Source of the DNA: CAZGKW01 sp964526295
Lineage (GTDB): Bacteria > Planctomycetota > Phycisphaerae > FEN-1346
Assembly: GCA_964526295.1 (NCBI GenBank)
Contig: CAZGKW010000013.1
Location: forward strand, 31,468 to 95,467
Length of the DNA: 64,000 bases
Direction of reading: 5' to 3'
The notes under the pieces: generated by a model
Databases searched by the model: none
What the model was told of the DNA's origin: nothing
The model's input: the letters and a program-made list of their open reading frames with translations, nothing else
Position numbers and translations under genes: made by a program
Shown: positions 1 to 9,019 of the stretch, piece after piece
Layout of the letters: each line of letters begins with the position of its first letter
Position numbering within the stretch: position 1 is the first letter of the stretch

Positions 1-1
1 C

Positions 2-988
2 CTGGAGCGGCAGATCCACACGTTCCTGAACCACGCCCAGGGCCTGTGGCACATGGGCCAGCGCGACATCAACTGGATTCGCATCTCGAAGGAGGCATTC
101 GAGAAAGGCTTCCGATTGGAGCACGTCGGCAAGATCCTCCACGCCCTGCTCCACGAGGACTTCTCCAGCATCGTCGACAAGGTCCAGGTCAAGCTCTACA
201 CCGACGAGGCGAAGGTGACGGAGCTGCACGAGATGGCCCGCCAGACGTACGACGAGCGGGACGCCCGGATGGCCGGCCTGACCGACGAGGCCGTCGACAC
301 GTTCTACTCCTGTGCCCTGTGCCAGTCGTTCGCCCCGGACCACATCTGCATCATCACGCCGCAGCATCCCGGCCTGTGCGGGGCGTACAGCTGGCTGGAC
401 GGCCAGGCCGCCTACGAGATCAACCCCGCCGGGCCCAACCAGCCCGTGCCGAAGGGCAGTGCGGTCGACGAGAAGCTCGGCCAGTGGGACAAGGTCAACC
501 AGTTCGTCCTGGAGCAGAGCCACGGGGCGATCGAGCGGATGAGCGCCTACTCGATGATCACCGACCCGATGACCTCGTGCGGGTGCTTCGAGTGCATCTC
601 GGCCTTGCTGCCCTCCACGAACGGCATCATGATCGTGCCCCGCGAGTACAGCGAGATGACGCCGTGCGGGATGAAGTTCTCGACGGCGGCGGGCACGGTC
701 GGGGGCGGCCGGCAGACGCCGGGCTTCTTCGGTCACTCGCGGCAGTACATCCTGAGCCCGAAGTTCATCAGCGCCGACGGGGGCTTCGCCCGCATCGTCT
801 GGATGCCCAAGATGCTGAAGGAAGCCCTGCACGACGGCTTGGCGAAGCGGGCCGAGGAGCTCGACCTGGGGGGCGAGGCGTTCCTGGAGAGGATCGCCGA
901 CGAGACCGTCGCCACCACCGAGGAAGAGGTCGCCGAGTACATCGCCCGGAACGAGCACCCGGCGATGGCGATGGAGGCGATGTTCTAA
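2..988 (+). CDS. acsB: Acetyl-CoA synthase (CODH/ACS complex), C-terminal part; 5' end outside window
   Basis: This is the catalytic subunit that joins a methyl group (from the corrinoid protein), CO and CoA into acetyl-CoA. The reading frame is open from the first bases, so the window cuts the gene and only the last ~328 residues are present (the family has ~730). The A-cluster ligands are all visible: a C-x2-C-x8-C-x9-C set (in FYSCALC and the following Ser/Phe-rich loop, 311-379) and, 67 residues after its last Cys, the Cys-Gly-Cys motif in MTSCGCFECI (about 569-598). That spacing equals the Moorella thermoacetica arrangement (C506, C509, C518, C528, C595, C597). It is the first gene of a + strand run of acs genes. 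The CO dehydrogenase subunit is not visible and probably lies upstream. Confidence 0.95.
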   Translation: MERQIHTFLNHAQGLWHMGQRDINWIRISKEAFEKGFRLEHVGKILHALLHEDFSSIVDKVQVKLYTDEAKVTELHEMARQTYDERDARMAGLTDEAVDTFYSCALCQSFAPDHICIITPQHPGLCGAYSWLDGQAAYEINPAGPNQPVPKGSAVDEKLGQWDKVNQFVLEQSHGAIERMSAYSMITDPMTSCGCFECISALLPSTNGIMIVPREYSEMTPCGMKFSTAAGTVGGGRQTPGFFGHSRQYILSPKFISADGGFARIVWMPKMLKEALHDGLAKRAEELDLGGEAFLERIADETVATTEEEVAEYIARNEHPAMAMEAMF

Positions 989-1207
989 CCGCGAAGACGC
1001 GAAACCCGAACGCCCAATGACGAATGAAGTCCGAAGCTCGAAGGACCACGTGTGCCAGCACACGCCTTCGTCCTTCGCCACGGCCGGGTGATTCGTCACT
1101 CGCGCCTTCGTCATTCGGATTTCCGTGACGGCGGCCCGGGACAAATGGCTGGTTTGCGAGGCTGGCCCGCGTTACAAGATTAGGCCCAGGAAAGGACACG
1201 ACCGCCC
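989..1207. repeat. Intergenic spacer with degenerate CGTCATTC-type repeats
   Basis: The 219-base gap between acsB and acsC has no convincing gene. It holds several related short motifs: AATGACGAATGAA near 1014-1026, then ATTCGTCACTCG near 1091-1102 and TTCGTCATTCGG near 1107-1118, which are roughly the inverse of the first. Such motifs resemble dispersed intergenic repeats of some large GC-rich genomes; that link is recalled, not tested. The last bases before acsC (AGGAAAGGACACG) provide its ribosome-binding site. Confidence 0.35.
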
Positions 1208-2545
1208 ATGGCCCTGACCGGACTCGACATCTTCAAGCTGCTCCCGAAGACCAACTGCAAGAAGTGCGGCATGCCGACGTGCTTGGCGTTTGCCATGGCC
1301 CTGGCCCAGAAGAAGGTGGGCCTCGACCAGTGCCCGGACGCCAGCGACGAGGCGAAGGAGGCGCTGGCGGCCGCCGCGGCCCCGCCGATGAAGTCCATCA
1401 CCTTCGGCACCGGCGAAGCGGCCTGCAAGATCGGCGGCGAGACCGTCATGTTCCGCCACGAGGAGAAGTTCCACAGCCCCACGGCCGTCGCCGTCGCCCT
1501 GCCGGACGACCTCTCGGCCGACGACCTGAAGGCCCGAGCCGAAATGATCATGGGGTTCGCTTTCGAGCGGATCGGCCTGGCCATGCCCATCGAGGCCGTC
1601 GCCGTCCGCAACCCGAGCGGGGACGCCGACAAGTTCGCCGCCGCGGCCGAGGCGGCCCGCTCCACGGGCAAGGCCCTTGTGCTCATGACGGAGAGCCCCG
1701 ACGCGATGTCGGCCGCCCTGGAGCGGGTCAAGGAGGAGAAGCCCCTCCTCTTCGGGGCCAACGCCGACAATGCCGACGCCCTGGCCAAGCTGGCCGCCGA
1801 GGCGGGATGCCCCCTGGTGGCGAGCGCCCCGGACGTCGAGGCCTTGGCTGAGCTGACCGAGAAGCTCCAGGCCGCCGGGGCCGAGGACCTCGTCCTGCAC
1901 CTCGACGCCCCCGACGGGTGGTCCGAGCTGGCCGGCCTGACGCTCGCGCGGAAGCTGGCCCTGAAGAAAAACTTCCGGCCGCTGGGCTATCCGACGATCG
2001 CGTGCGCGTGCGACGGGTCGCCCGCCGAGCAGGCCGCCCGAGCCGGGGCCCTCGTCTGCAAGTACGCCGGCGTCGTCGTCGTCGAGACGCTCGAACCGTG
2101 GGCCCTGCTGGCCGTGCTGACGGCCCGCCAGAACCTCTACACCGACCCGCAGAAGCCCGTCCAGGTCGAGCCGAAGCTCTACGCCGTCGGCGAGGCCGGG
2201 GCCGACAGCCCCGTCCTGTTCACCACGAACTTCTCCCTGACCTACTACACGGTCGAGAGCGACGTCGAGGCCAGCCGCGTCCCCTCCTGGATCCTCTGCG
2301 TCGACACCGAAGGCACGAGCGTCCTGACGGCCTACTCGGGCGACAAGCTCAACGAGCAGATCGTCGCCAAGGCCATGAAGGACACCGAAGTCGAGGGCAA
2401 GGTCAACCACAAGAAGCTCATCATCCCGGGCTACGTCGCCGTCATGAGCGGGAAGATCGAAGAGGCTACCGGCTGGGAGGTCCTCGTCGGGCCCCGCGAA
2501 TCGAGCATCATCCCGCGGTACCTCCAGGAGGTCTGGGCGTCGTAA
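1208..2545 (+). CDS. acsC: Corrinoid/iron-sulfur protein, large (gamma) subunit
   Basis: This is the large subunit of the CoFeSP, which carries the cobalamin that ferries the methyl group from methyl-tetrahydrofolate to acetyl-CoA synthase. The 445-residue length is normal for the family. The N-terminal [4Fe-4S] cluster ligands are Cys17, Cys20, Cys25 and Cys42, the same positions as in Moorella AcsC; a TIM-barrel and a C-terminal cobalamin-binding region follow. The ATG start is preceded by an AAAGGAC ribosome-binding site. Its partner acsD lies three genes downstream, with the activator and the nickel ATPase between them, a common acs order. Confidence 0.95.
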   Translation: MALTGLDIFKLLPKTNCKKCGMPTCLAFAMALAQKKVGLDQCPDASDEAKEALAAAAAPPMKSITFGTGEAACKIGGETVMFRHEEKFHSPTAVAVALPDDLSADDLKARAEMIMGFAFERIGLAMPIEAVAVRNPSGDADKFAAAAEAARSTGKALVLMTESPDAMSAALERVKEEKPLLFGANADNADALAKLAAEAGCPLVASAPDVEALAELTEKLQAAGAEDLVLHLDAPDGWSELAGLTLARKLALKKNFRPLGYPTIACACDGSPAEQAARAGALVCKYAGVVVVETLEPWALLAVLTARQNLYTDPQKPVQVEPKLYAVGEAGADSPVLFTTNFSLTYYTVESDVEASRVPSWILCVDTEGTSVLTAYSGDKLNEQIVAKAMKDTEVEGKVNHKKLIIPGYVAVMSGKIEEATGWEVLVGPRESSIIPRYLQEVWAS

Positions 2546-2638
2546 GGGCAACCCGGTGCTGAAGGTCTGGGGCCGCCGCAAAGGGGCCGGCCGGGGGCCC
2601 CGGGCGTCGAGCGTTCCACGCATTCCGTAGGGCCGTCC

Positions 2639-4603
2639 ATGGCGAAGGCGCGGAAATCCGACAGGAAGAAGCCGACCTGCCAGGTCCGCTTCGAGCCGGC
2701 AGGCCTCAAGACCGAGGTCCCCCAGGGCTCGACGCTCCTGGAGGCCGCCCGTCTGGCCGGCGTCTACCTGACGAGCATCTGCGGCGGCGACGGGTACTGC
2801 GGCAAGTGCAAGGTCGTCGTCAACGAGGGCGAGGTCGAGTCGCCCCCGACGACGCTCCTGGCGCCCCAGGAGGTCCGGGAGAACGTCGTCCTGGCCTGCC
2901 AGGCCCAGGTCCGAAGCGACGCCGTCGTCACCGTGCCCAAGAGCCACCTCCTCGACACGGGCCGCATCCTCGTCGACAGCGACGCCCACCGGTTCAGCGA
3001 GCTGCCCACCGAGGACCTGGGCGAAGGGGCGTTCCCCTACGACCCGCTCGTCCAGAAGCATTACCTCGAGATGAACGTCCCGAACGAGCAGGACCAGCTC
3101 GCCGACCACGAGCGGCTCTACATGGCCATCCGCGAGCGATTCGACGCCCCGCTCATGCAGACCGGCTACCGCATCCTCCAGAGCCTGCCCGGCATCCTGG
3201 CCGAAAGCAGCTACAAGGTGACCGCGATCGTCGCCCAGCGGGGCGGCACAATGGAGGTCGTCGACGTCGAGCCCGACGACACCAGCGACTGCAACTTCGC
3301 CGTCGTCGTCGACGTCGGCACCACCACGGTCGTCGCCCACCTGGTGAACCTCTCCACCGCCTCCACCGTCGACGCCGAGGCCACGTACAACTCGCAGATG
3401 CACTTCGGCGACGACTATGTCCGCCGCATCATCTACGCCGAGCAGAACGACGCCTTCGAAGAGATGCAGCGCCGGGTCGTGCACGACGTGAACGACCTGA
3501 TCCAGACGCTGGCCCTCAGGCAGGGCATCGAGCTGAGCTGTATCACCGCGGTCTGCTGCTCGGGCAACACGGCGATGATCCACTTCCTGCTGAACCTGGA
3601 CCCGCGCCGGATTCGCCGCTCGCCCTACATTCCGACCGCCGCCTGGGTGCCGCCCATCCGCGCGTCGGAGGCCGGCATCCGCATCAACCGCCGCGGCCTG
3701 CTCTACACCCTCCCCGCCGTCGGGGCCTACGTCGGAAGCGACATTGTGGCGGGCGTCCTGGCTACGCGGCTGTACGAGGCGCCGGGGCTCTCGCTCTTCA
3801 TCGACATCGGCACCAACGGCGAGGTCGTCCTCGGGTCGAAGGAGTGGATGGTCTGCGCCAGTTCCAGCGCCGGCCCCGCCTTCGAGGGCTCGGGGGTGAA
3901 GCACGGCATGCGGGCCGCCCGCGGAGCCATCGAACGTCTCACCCTGGCCGAGGACGGCTCGTTCCGATACCAGACGGTGGGCAACGAGCCGCCGCGGGGC
4001 CTGTGCGGGTCCGGCCTCCTGGACACGCTGGCGGGCCTGCTGGAGGCCGGGGTCATCGACCGCACCGGGCGGTTCACCCGGACGGGCGACCCCCGGCTCC
4101 GCGAGGGCTCGGACGGGCCGGAGTTCGCCCTGGTCCCGCCGTCCGACGGACGCGACGCCATCGTCATCACCCAGGCCGACATCTCGAACCTTGTGCGGTC
4201 GAAGGCCGGCGTCTACGCCGCCGTCCAGGTCCTCCTAGACGCCACCGACACCCGGGCCGACCAGCTCGAGGGCATTTACGTGGCGGGCGGGTTCGGCAAC
4301 TACCTCGACGTGCGGAAGGCGATCGCGGTCGGCATGCTGCCCGACGTGCCGGTCGATCGCATCCGGTTCGTGGGCAACTCCTCGATCGCCGGGGCGAAGA
4401 TGGGCGCCATGAGCCGCCACGCCCTCGCGAAGGCCGAGGAGATCGCCGCCCGTATGACCTATTTCGACCTGATGAGCCATCCCGGCTACATGGACGCCTT
4501 CATCCAGGCCAACTTTCTCCCCCACACGGACCTGGCCCGGTTTCCCAGCGTCCAGAAACGGCTGGCCAAGGCCGGCGTCGCCCCCGAAGGGGGTGCCTCG
4601 TGA
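2639..4603 (+). CDS. acsV: Reductive activator of the corrinoid/iron-sulfur protein (RACo/AcsV-like, ASKHA domain)
   Basis: This protein uses ATP to reduce Co(II) back to Co(I) in CoFeSP after accidental oxidation. It has 654 residues. The N-terminal [2Fe-2S] ferredoxin domain has ligands Cys48, Cys54, Cys57 and Cys87. A linker follows, and then a large ASKHA-type ATPase region (DUF4445/RACo C-terminal) with the phosphate-loop-like segment VVDVGTTTVVAHLV near residues 222-235 and FIDIGTNGEVVLG later. A position between acsC and the CooC-like gene supports the RACo assignment over other ferredoxin-ASKHA activators, for example those of O-demethylases. Its stop overlaps the next GTG start (GTGA). 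Confidence 0.9.
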   Translation: MAKARKSDRKKPTCQVRFEPAGLKTEVPQGSTLLEAARLAGVYLTSICGGDGYCGKCKVVVNEGEVESPPTTLLAPQEVRENVVLACQAQVRSDAVVTVPKSHLLDTGRILVDSDAHRFSELPTEDLGEGAFPYDPLVQKHYLEMNVPNEQDQLADHERLYMAIRERFDAPLMQTGYRILQSLPGILAESSYKVTAIVAQRGGTMEVVDVEPDDTSDCNFAVVVDVGTTTVVAHLVNLSTASTVDAEATYNSQMHFGDDYVRRIIYAEQNDAFEEMQRRVVHDVNDLIQTLALRQGIELSCITAVCCSGNTAMIHFLLNLDPRRIRRSPYIPTAAWVPPIRASEAGIRINRRGLLYTLPAVGAYVGSDIVAGVLATRLYEAPGLSLFIDIGTNGEVVLGSKEWMVCASSSAGPAFEGSGVKHGMRAARGAIERLTLAEDGSFRYQTVGNEPPRGLCGSGLLDTLAGLLEAGVIDRTGRFTRTGDPRLREGSDGPEFALVPPSDGRDAIVITQADISNLVRSKAGVYAAVQVLLDATDTRADQLEGIYVAGGFGNYLDVRKAIAVGMLPDVPVDRIRFVGNSSIAGAKMGAMSRHALAKAEEIAARMTYFDLMSHPGYMDAFIQANFLPHTDLARFPSVQKRLAKAGVAPEGGAS

Positions 4604-5364
4604 GCACCACCATCGCCGTCTCCGGCAAGGGCGGCAGCGGCAAGACGACCGTCGCGGCCATGGTCGTCCGGCACCTCGTCGAGCGGGCCGGACGAAGCGT
4701 CCTGGCGGTCGACGCCGACCCGAACGCCTGCCTCGGCCTCGCCTTGGGCGTCGAGCCCGAGACGACCTGCGCCGACATCCGCGAGCAGACCCTCGACCAC
4801 AAGCTCCAGACCGGCCCCGGAATGAACCGGGAACGGGCCTTCGAGTACGCCGTCCACCGGGCCATCGCCGAGGCCAAGGGCTTCGACCTGCTGGCCATGG
4901 GCCAGCCCGAGGGCCCCAAGTGCTACTGCGCGGTCAACCACCTCCTGCGGAGCTACCTCGACTCGGCCGGCCAGGACTACGCCTTCCTCGTCCTGGATAA
5001 CGAGGCGGGTATGGAGCACCTGTCGCGGCGGACGACCAACGACGCGGACCAGTTGATCGTGGTGGCCGAGCCGACGGCCGTCGGCCTGGCGACCGCCAGG
5101 CGGATTCTCTGCCTGTCGGAGCGGCTGCCCATCCGCGTCGAGCGCCGCAGCGTCCTGTGGAACAAAGTGGCCGCCGGGTCGCCGCCTCCGCAGGCCGACG
5201 ACCTGCCCGTCGTGGGCGAGGTGCCGCTCGACGCGGGCGTGCTCGACCTCTCGATGCGCGGCGAGGCCGTCTTCGAGCTGGACGCCGACAACCCCGCCTT
5301 CCGCGCGGTCGGCGATGCACTGAACGAGCTTCTCGGACTGGCGGCCTCCGCCAAGGCCGGCTAG
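4600..5364 (+). CDS. CooC/AcsF-type nickel-insertion ATPase
   Basis: This is a MinD/ParA-type P-loop ATPase predicted to help nickel loading of CO dehydrogenase or acetyl-CoA synthase. The 254-residue protein begins with the deviant Walker A motif GKGGSGKTT. It has the CooC signature Cys-x-Cys (CYC in GPKCYCAVNHLL), which in CooC dimers binds the metal. The GTG start at 4600 is chosen because it overlaps the acsV stop by four bases and places the P-loop at the N-terminus as in the family. Whether it serves CODH (CooC) or ACS (AcsF) cannot be settled from sequence; location inside the acs operon favours AcsF. Confidence 0.88.
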   Translation: MSTTIAVSGKGGSGKTTVAAMVVRHLVERAGRSVLAVDADPNACLGLALGVEPETTCADIREQTLDHKLQTGPGMNRERAFEYAVHRAIAEAKGFDLLAMGQPEGPKCYCAVNHLLRSYLDSAGQDYAFLVLDNEAGMEHLSRRTTNDADQLIVVAEPTAVGLATARRILCLSERLPIRVERRSVLWNKVAAGSPPPQADDLPVVGEVPLDAGVLDLSMRGEAVFELDADNPAFRAVGDALNELLGLAASAKAG

Positions 5365-5379
5365 CAAAAGGAGACCCCT

Positions 5380-6333
5380 ATGCCGTTACCCGACGTCAAG
5401 GACAGCTATTCCGGGACCGTGAACAAGATCACCCTGGGAGGCGGGGGCACCCGCACTTCGTCCGTCACCATCGGCGGGGCCAAGACCGTCCCTTACGGGG
5501 CCCAGGCCGGGGCCACCGGCAACCGGCCCGTCATCGCCGTCGACGTCCTCGACACGGCGCCCGAGGACTGGCCGCCCGTCCTGGCCGAGGTCTACCAGGA
5601 CGTCCTCCAGGACCCGGCCGCCTGGGCCAAGAAGGCCGTCGAGGAGGTCGGGGCCGACCTGGTCTGCGTCAAGTTCGACGGCATCCATCCCGACCGGGGC
5701 GACTTGGGCGCCCAGCACGCCGTCCACGTCACCCGACAGGTCCTCGAGGCCGTCGGCGTGCCGGTCATCCTGTGGGGATGCGGCAACGACGAGAAGGACA
5801 ACGAGGTCATGCCGAAGGTCTCGGAGGCGGCCAAGGGCGAGCTGGCCCTCTTGGGCACCGTCAGCCAGGACAACTATAAGAGCCTGACGGCCGTGGCGCT
5901 GGCCGACGGGCACTTCCTGATCGCCGAGGCCCCCCTCGACATCAACATCGCCAAGCAGGTCAACATCCTCGTCTCCGACATGGGCTTCCCCCTGGAGCGG
6001 CTCGTCATGTTCCAGACGACCGGGGCCCTGGGATACGGCATGGAGTACGCCTACTCGATCCAGGAGCGCGAGCGGCTCGCGGCCCTCCAGGGCGACAAGC
6101 TCATGGCCATGCCGGTCATCTGCGACGTCGGCTACGAGGCCTGGCGGGCCAAGGAGGCCAAGACGCCGACCGACGACGCCCCCGAGTGGGGCGACGCCAA
6201 GGACCGCGGCCCCGCCTGGGAGGCCGTCACCGCCGTCTCCCTGCTCCAGTCGGGCGTCGACATCATGCGGATGCGCCATCCGCAGGCCATCGCCACCGCC
6301 AGGAGCTACATCGGCAGCGTCTGGGGAGCGTAA
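5380..6333 (+). CDS. acsD: Corrinoid/iron-sulfur protein, small (delta) subunit
   Basis: This is the small CoFeSP subunit, a TIM-barrel protein that pairs with AcsC to form the methyl-carrying heterodimer. The 317-residue length matches the family. Family hallmarks include the N-terminal GGGGTRTSSVTIGG segment, the central VCVKFDGIHPDRGD region and the MRHPQAI stretch near the C-terminus. The ATG at 5380 is preceded by AAAAGGAGACC, one of the best ribosome-binding sites in the window. It lies 15 bases after the nickel ATPase and 63 bases before acsE. Confidence 0.95.
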   Translation: MPLPDVKDSYSGTVNKITLGGGGTRTSSVTIGGAKTVPYGAQAGATGNRPVIAVDVLDTAPEDWPPVLAEVYQDVLQDPAAWAKKAVEEVGADLVCVKFDGIHPDRGDLGAQHAVHVTRQVLEAVGVPVILWGCGNDEKDNEVMPKVSEAAKGELALLGTVSQDNYKSLTAVALADGHFLIAEAPLDINIAKQVNILVSDMGFPLERLVMFQTTGALGYGMEYAYSIQERERLAALQGDKLMAMPVICDVGYEAWRAKEAKTPTDDAPEWGDAKDRGPAWEAVTAVSLLQSGVDIMRMRHPQAIATARSYIGSVWGA

Positions 6334-6396
6334 AGCGCGGAACCGTTTCGCCGGCGGCCCTGCCCGCCATGCACTCAGCCTGGAAGGGGACACTGG

Positions 6397-7224
6397 ATGA
6401 TCGCAATCGGTGAACGCATCAACGGGATGTTCACGGACGTCAAGCAGGCCATCGCCGACCACGACCCCGGCCCGGTCGTCGATCTGGCCAAACGCCAGAC
6501 GGAAGCCGGCGCCGCCTACCTCGACATCAACGTCGGCACGGCCGCCGCCGACCAGGAAGCCACCATGAAGTGGCTCGTCGAGACGACCCAGGGGGCCGTC
6601 GAGACGCCCCTGTGCCTCGACAGCCAGAAGCCCGACGTCATCCGGGCCGGCCTGGAGGTCTGCGACACGGGCCGCGGCGTCCTCCTCAACAGCTCCCCCC
6701 TCAACAAGAAGAGCGACCCGGAGGTGCTCGATAAGTACGTCGGCATGGCCCAGGAGGCCGACGGCAAGCTGATCGCCCTGACGATGGACGTCGAGGGGGT
6801 CCCCCAGAACATCGACCGGCGGGTCGAGATCGCCGCCGAGCTCCTCACCAGGGCCCTGGAACTGGGCCTGACGCCCGACCGCCTCTTCATCGACCCGATC
6901 ATCCTCCCGGTCAACGTGCCCGGGGCCCAGGAGCAGCCCGGCAACATCCTGGCGGCCATCGACCAGATCAAGCTGATGTCCGACCCGCCGCCGCACATCA
7001 CGATGGGCCTGTCGAACCTCAGCCAGGGGACCGTCGAGCGGAGCCTGATCAACCGCGTCTTCGTGGCGATGGCCATCAGCCACGGCTGCGACTCGGCCAT
7101 CGTCGACGTCCTCGACGACGCCCTCGTCGACGTCGTGGCCACCAGCGAGATGCTGATGGACCAGCAGATCTACTCGGACAGCTTCCTGAGGGCCTACCGG
7201 AGCATCGCCGGGGGCCAAAGGTAG
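6397..7224 (+). CDS. acsE: Methyltetrahydrofolate:corrinoid/iron-sulfur protein methyltransferase
   Basis: This enzyme transfers the methyl group of 5-methyltetrahydrofolate to Co(I) of CoFeSP, linking the folate branch to the carbonyl branch. The 275-residue protein is a single pterin-binding TIM barrel; it starts with MIAIGERINGMF, contains the LDINVGT loop and later the MGLSNLSQG segment with the conserved Asn near the folate site. Length and motifs fit AcsE better than MetH or MtrH families. A GGAAGGGG-type ribosome-binding site precedes the ATG. It closes the core acs gene set in this window. Confidence 0.94.
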   Translation: MIAIGERINGMFTDVKQAIADHDPGPVVDLAKRQTEAGAAYLDINVGTAAADQEATMKWLVETTQGAVETPLCLDSQKPDVIRAGLEVCDTGRGVLLNSSPLNKKSDPEVLDKYVGMAQEADGKLIALTMDVEGVPQNIDRRVEIAAELLTRALELGLTPDRLFIDPIILPVNVPGAQEQPGNILAAIDQIKLMSDPPPHITMGLSNLSQGTVERSLINRVFVAMAISHGCDSAIVDVLDDALVDVVATSEMLMDQQIYSDSFLRAYRSIAGGQR

Positions 7225-7348
7225 AGCACGAAAGGAGCAGCGCGGCCCGCCTGCCTGCCCTGAGCAGGGCCGAACGGCCGGACCGGCGCGGCGCTGCCCT
7301 CGCGGGCGTTTCGCCGCCGCGCTTGCGCGGCGCGACGAGGCGAACTTC
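7225..7348. other. Intergenic spacer with GC-rich inverted repeats
   Basis: This 124-base gap has no gene. It contains small inverted repeats: CCCTGAGCAGGG near 7258-7269 and CCGCGCTTGCGCGG near 7319-7332. They could form RNA hairpins that attenuate or protect the transcript between acsE and the next gene, but neither is followed by a T-run, so no terminator is claimed. Confidence 0.3.
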
Positions 7349-8452
7349 ATGAAGCCGTTGTACGTCAGCGCGACCAAGCAGGACACCGGCAAGACCACCG
7401 TCCTGCTCGGGCTGATGCAGGCCCTCCGAGACGCCGGCCACGACGTCGGCTACTTCAAGCCCGTCGGCCAGCGGTACGTCCAGTACGAGGGCCTGAACGT
7501 CGACGAGGACGCCGTCCTGGCCCGTCACGCCTTCGACCTGGCCGACAACCCGGGCGACATGAGCCCGATCGCCATCGAGCGGGGCTTCACGGAGCACTAC
7601 ATCTTCCACCGCGACCCGCTGCCGCTGGAGTGGCGGATGATGGAGGCCTTCGGTCGCCTCCGGGCCGCCCACGACATCCTCCTGGTCGAGGGCACCGGCC
7701 ACGCCGGCGTCGGAAGCTGCTTCGACCTGTCGAACGCCCGCGCCGCCGAGCTGTTCGGCGCCCCCGTCATCATCATCACGTCGGGCGGCATCGGCCGGGC
7801 CATCGACGAAGTCGCCCTCAGCCTCCACCTGTTCGGCAAGCACGGCGTCAACGTCATGGGCGTCATCCTGAACAAGGTCTGGCCCGAAAAGCAGGCCAAG
7901 GTCCAGCGGGCCGTCGCCGAGGGCCTCAAGCACCTCGGGACGGCCCTCCTCGGGGTCGTGCCGTACCGGTCCACGCTGGTCTACCCCCGGATCGAGCAGA
8001 TCGCCGAGGAGGCCCAAGGGCGGATCCTCTGCGGCACCGACGAGCAGCTCGAGCACATCGTCGAGCACACGGTGGTGGCGGCCATGTCGCCCCAGAACGT
8101 CTGCGCCTACATCCGGCCCCACACGCTCGTCATCACCCCGGGCGACCGGATCGACAACATCCTGATCTCGACGATCACCTGCCCGGCCGAGCAGCCCGAC
8201 GCCGGCCCGATCAGCGGCCTCGTGCTGACGGGAGGGTTCGAGCCGCCCGGCAGCATCATCGCCCTGCTCCGGTCGGCGGGCATTCCCGTCCTGCTGTGCC
8301 AGGACGACACCTACACGGTCGCGTCGCGTCTGCGGGAGCTGCGGTTCAAGATCCGCCCGGAGGACACCGAGAAGATCGAGGCCGCCAAGCTGCTCGTCCG
8401 GCACAGCATCGACGCCGACGCAATCACGGCGGCCCTTGCCGACGACGCCTGA
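7349..8452 (+). CDS. BioD-like P-loop plus DRTGG-domain protein (resembles the N-terminal half of long phosphotransacetylases)
   Basis: This 367-residue protein has an N-terminal dethiobiotin-synthetase-like P-loop domain (ATKQDTGKTT at residues ~8-17, then VGYFKPVGQR) and a C-terminal DRTGG domain (~215-330, with GDRIDNILIS and GLVLTGGFEPPGS). The same pair of domains forms the regulatory N-terminal half of long Pta enzymes such as E. coli Pta; here the catalytic PTA_PTB domain is absent. Its position between acsE and the formate dehydrogenase genes suggests a sensing or allosteric role in acetyl-CoA metabolism, but no reaction can be assigned. It is not a true BioD because no biotin genes are near and the DRTGG domain is attached. 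Confidence 0.75.
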   Translation: MKPLYVSATKQDTGKTTVLLGLMQALRDAGHDVGYFKPVGQRYVQYEGLNVDEDAVLARHAFDLADNPGDMSPIAIERGFTEHYIFHRDPLPLEWRMMEAFGRLRAAHDILLVEGTGHAGVGSCFDLSNARAAELFGAPVIIITSGGIGRAIDEVALSLHLFGKHGVNVMGVILNKVWPEKQAKVQRAVAEGLKHLGTALLGVVPYRSTLVYPRIEQIAEEAQGRILCGTDEQLEHIVEHTVVAAMSPQNVCAYIRPHTLVITPGDRIDNILISTITCPAEQPDAGPISGLVLTGGFEPPGSIIALLRSAGIPVLLCQDDTYTVASRLRELRFKIRPEDTEKIEAAKLLVRHSIDADAITAALADDA

Positions 8453-8473
8453 ACCGGGAAAAATGAGCGAGGA

Positions 8474-9019
8474 ATGACGGACATGCCCGAGAAGACGGTT
8501 GCCGGCGAGGAGGCGGTCGCCTGCATCACGCCCAAAGAGGAGGAGATCGCCGCCTTCCTCGACGGCCTGGCGATCTCGCCCGAGTCGAACCTGATCGGCC
8601 TTCTCCAGAAGGTGCAGGATCGGTTCGGGTACCTGCCGCCGGGGGCGCTCGAGCAGATCAGCCGCCGCATGCGCGTGCCCTTGGTCCGCATCTGGGGCGT
8701 GGTCAGCTTCTACGCCCAGTTCTACACCGAGCCCCGGGGCCGGCACACCATCCGGTGCTGCCGCGGCACCGCCTGCCACGTCCGCGGCGCCAAGCGGGTC
8801 ATCAAGACAGTCGAGGACGTGCTCGGCATCGCCGACGGTGAGACCCGCCCGGACCTGGCGTTTTCGTTCGAGACGGTCGCGTGCCTGGGGGCGTGCGCCC
8901 TCTCGCCGGTCATGGTGGTAAACGGGACCTACTACGGGAAGCTGAACGCCCGCCGCGTCGAGGCGGTCCTGGGCCGTCTCGTGGCCGAGGAAGAGGCCAG
9001 AAAGGGGGCAAGCTCATGA
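8474..9019 (+). CDS. NuoE-like [2Fe-2S] thioredoxin-fold subunit of an NAD(P)-linked formate dehydrogenase
   Basis: This is a 181-residue homologue of NuoE, HydC and HndA, the small electron-transfer subunit that docks on NuoF-type flavoproteins. It has an N-terminal helical domain and a thioredoxin-like domain with [2Fe-2S] ligands at about Cys96, Cys101, Cys137 and Cys141 (CRGTAC and CLGAC motifs). The ATG at 8474 follows GAGCGAGGA. The stop overlaps the next ATG (ATGA). Together with the NuoF-GltD fusion and fdhA it should form a soluble multisubunit enzyme; there is no HydA-type hydrogenase in the run, so a bifurcating hydrogenase is less likely. Confidence 0.88.
   Translation: MTDMPEKTVAGEEAVACITPKEEEIAAFLDGLAISPESNLIGLLQKVQDRFGYLPPGALEQISRRMRVPLVRIWGVVSFYAQFYTEPRGRHTIRCCRGTACHVRGAKRVIKTVEDVLGIADGETRPDLAFSFETVACLGACALSPVMVVNGTYYGKLNARRVEAVLGRLVAEEEARKGASS

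Noticed and set aside
1172..3904. Very long open frame on the - strand antisense to acsC and acsV
   Set aside because: Its translation is Asp/Val/Gly/Arg-rich with no domains, as expected for the antisense of GC-rich coding DNA. The + strand proteins carry exact family motifs.
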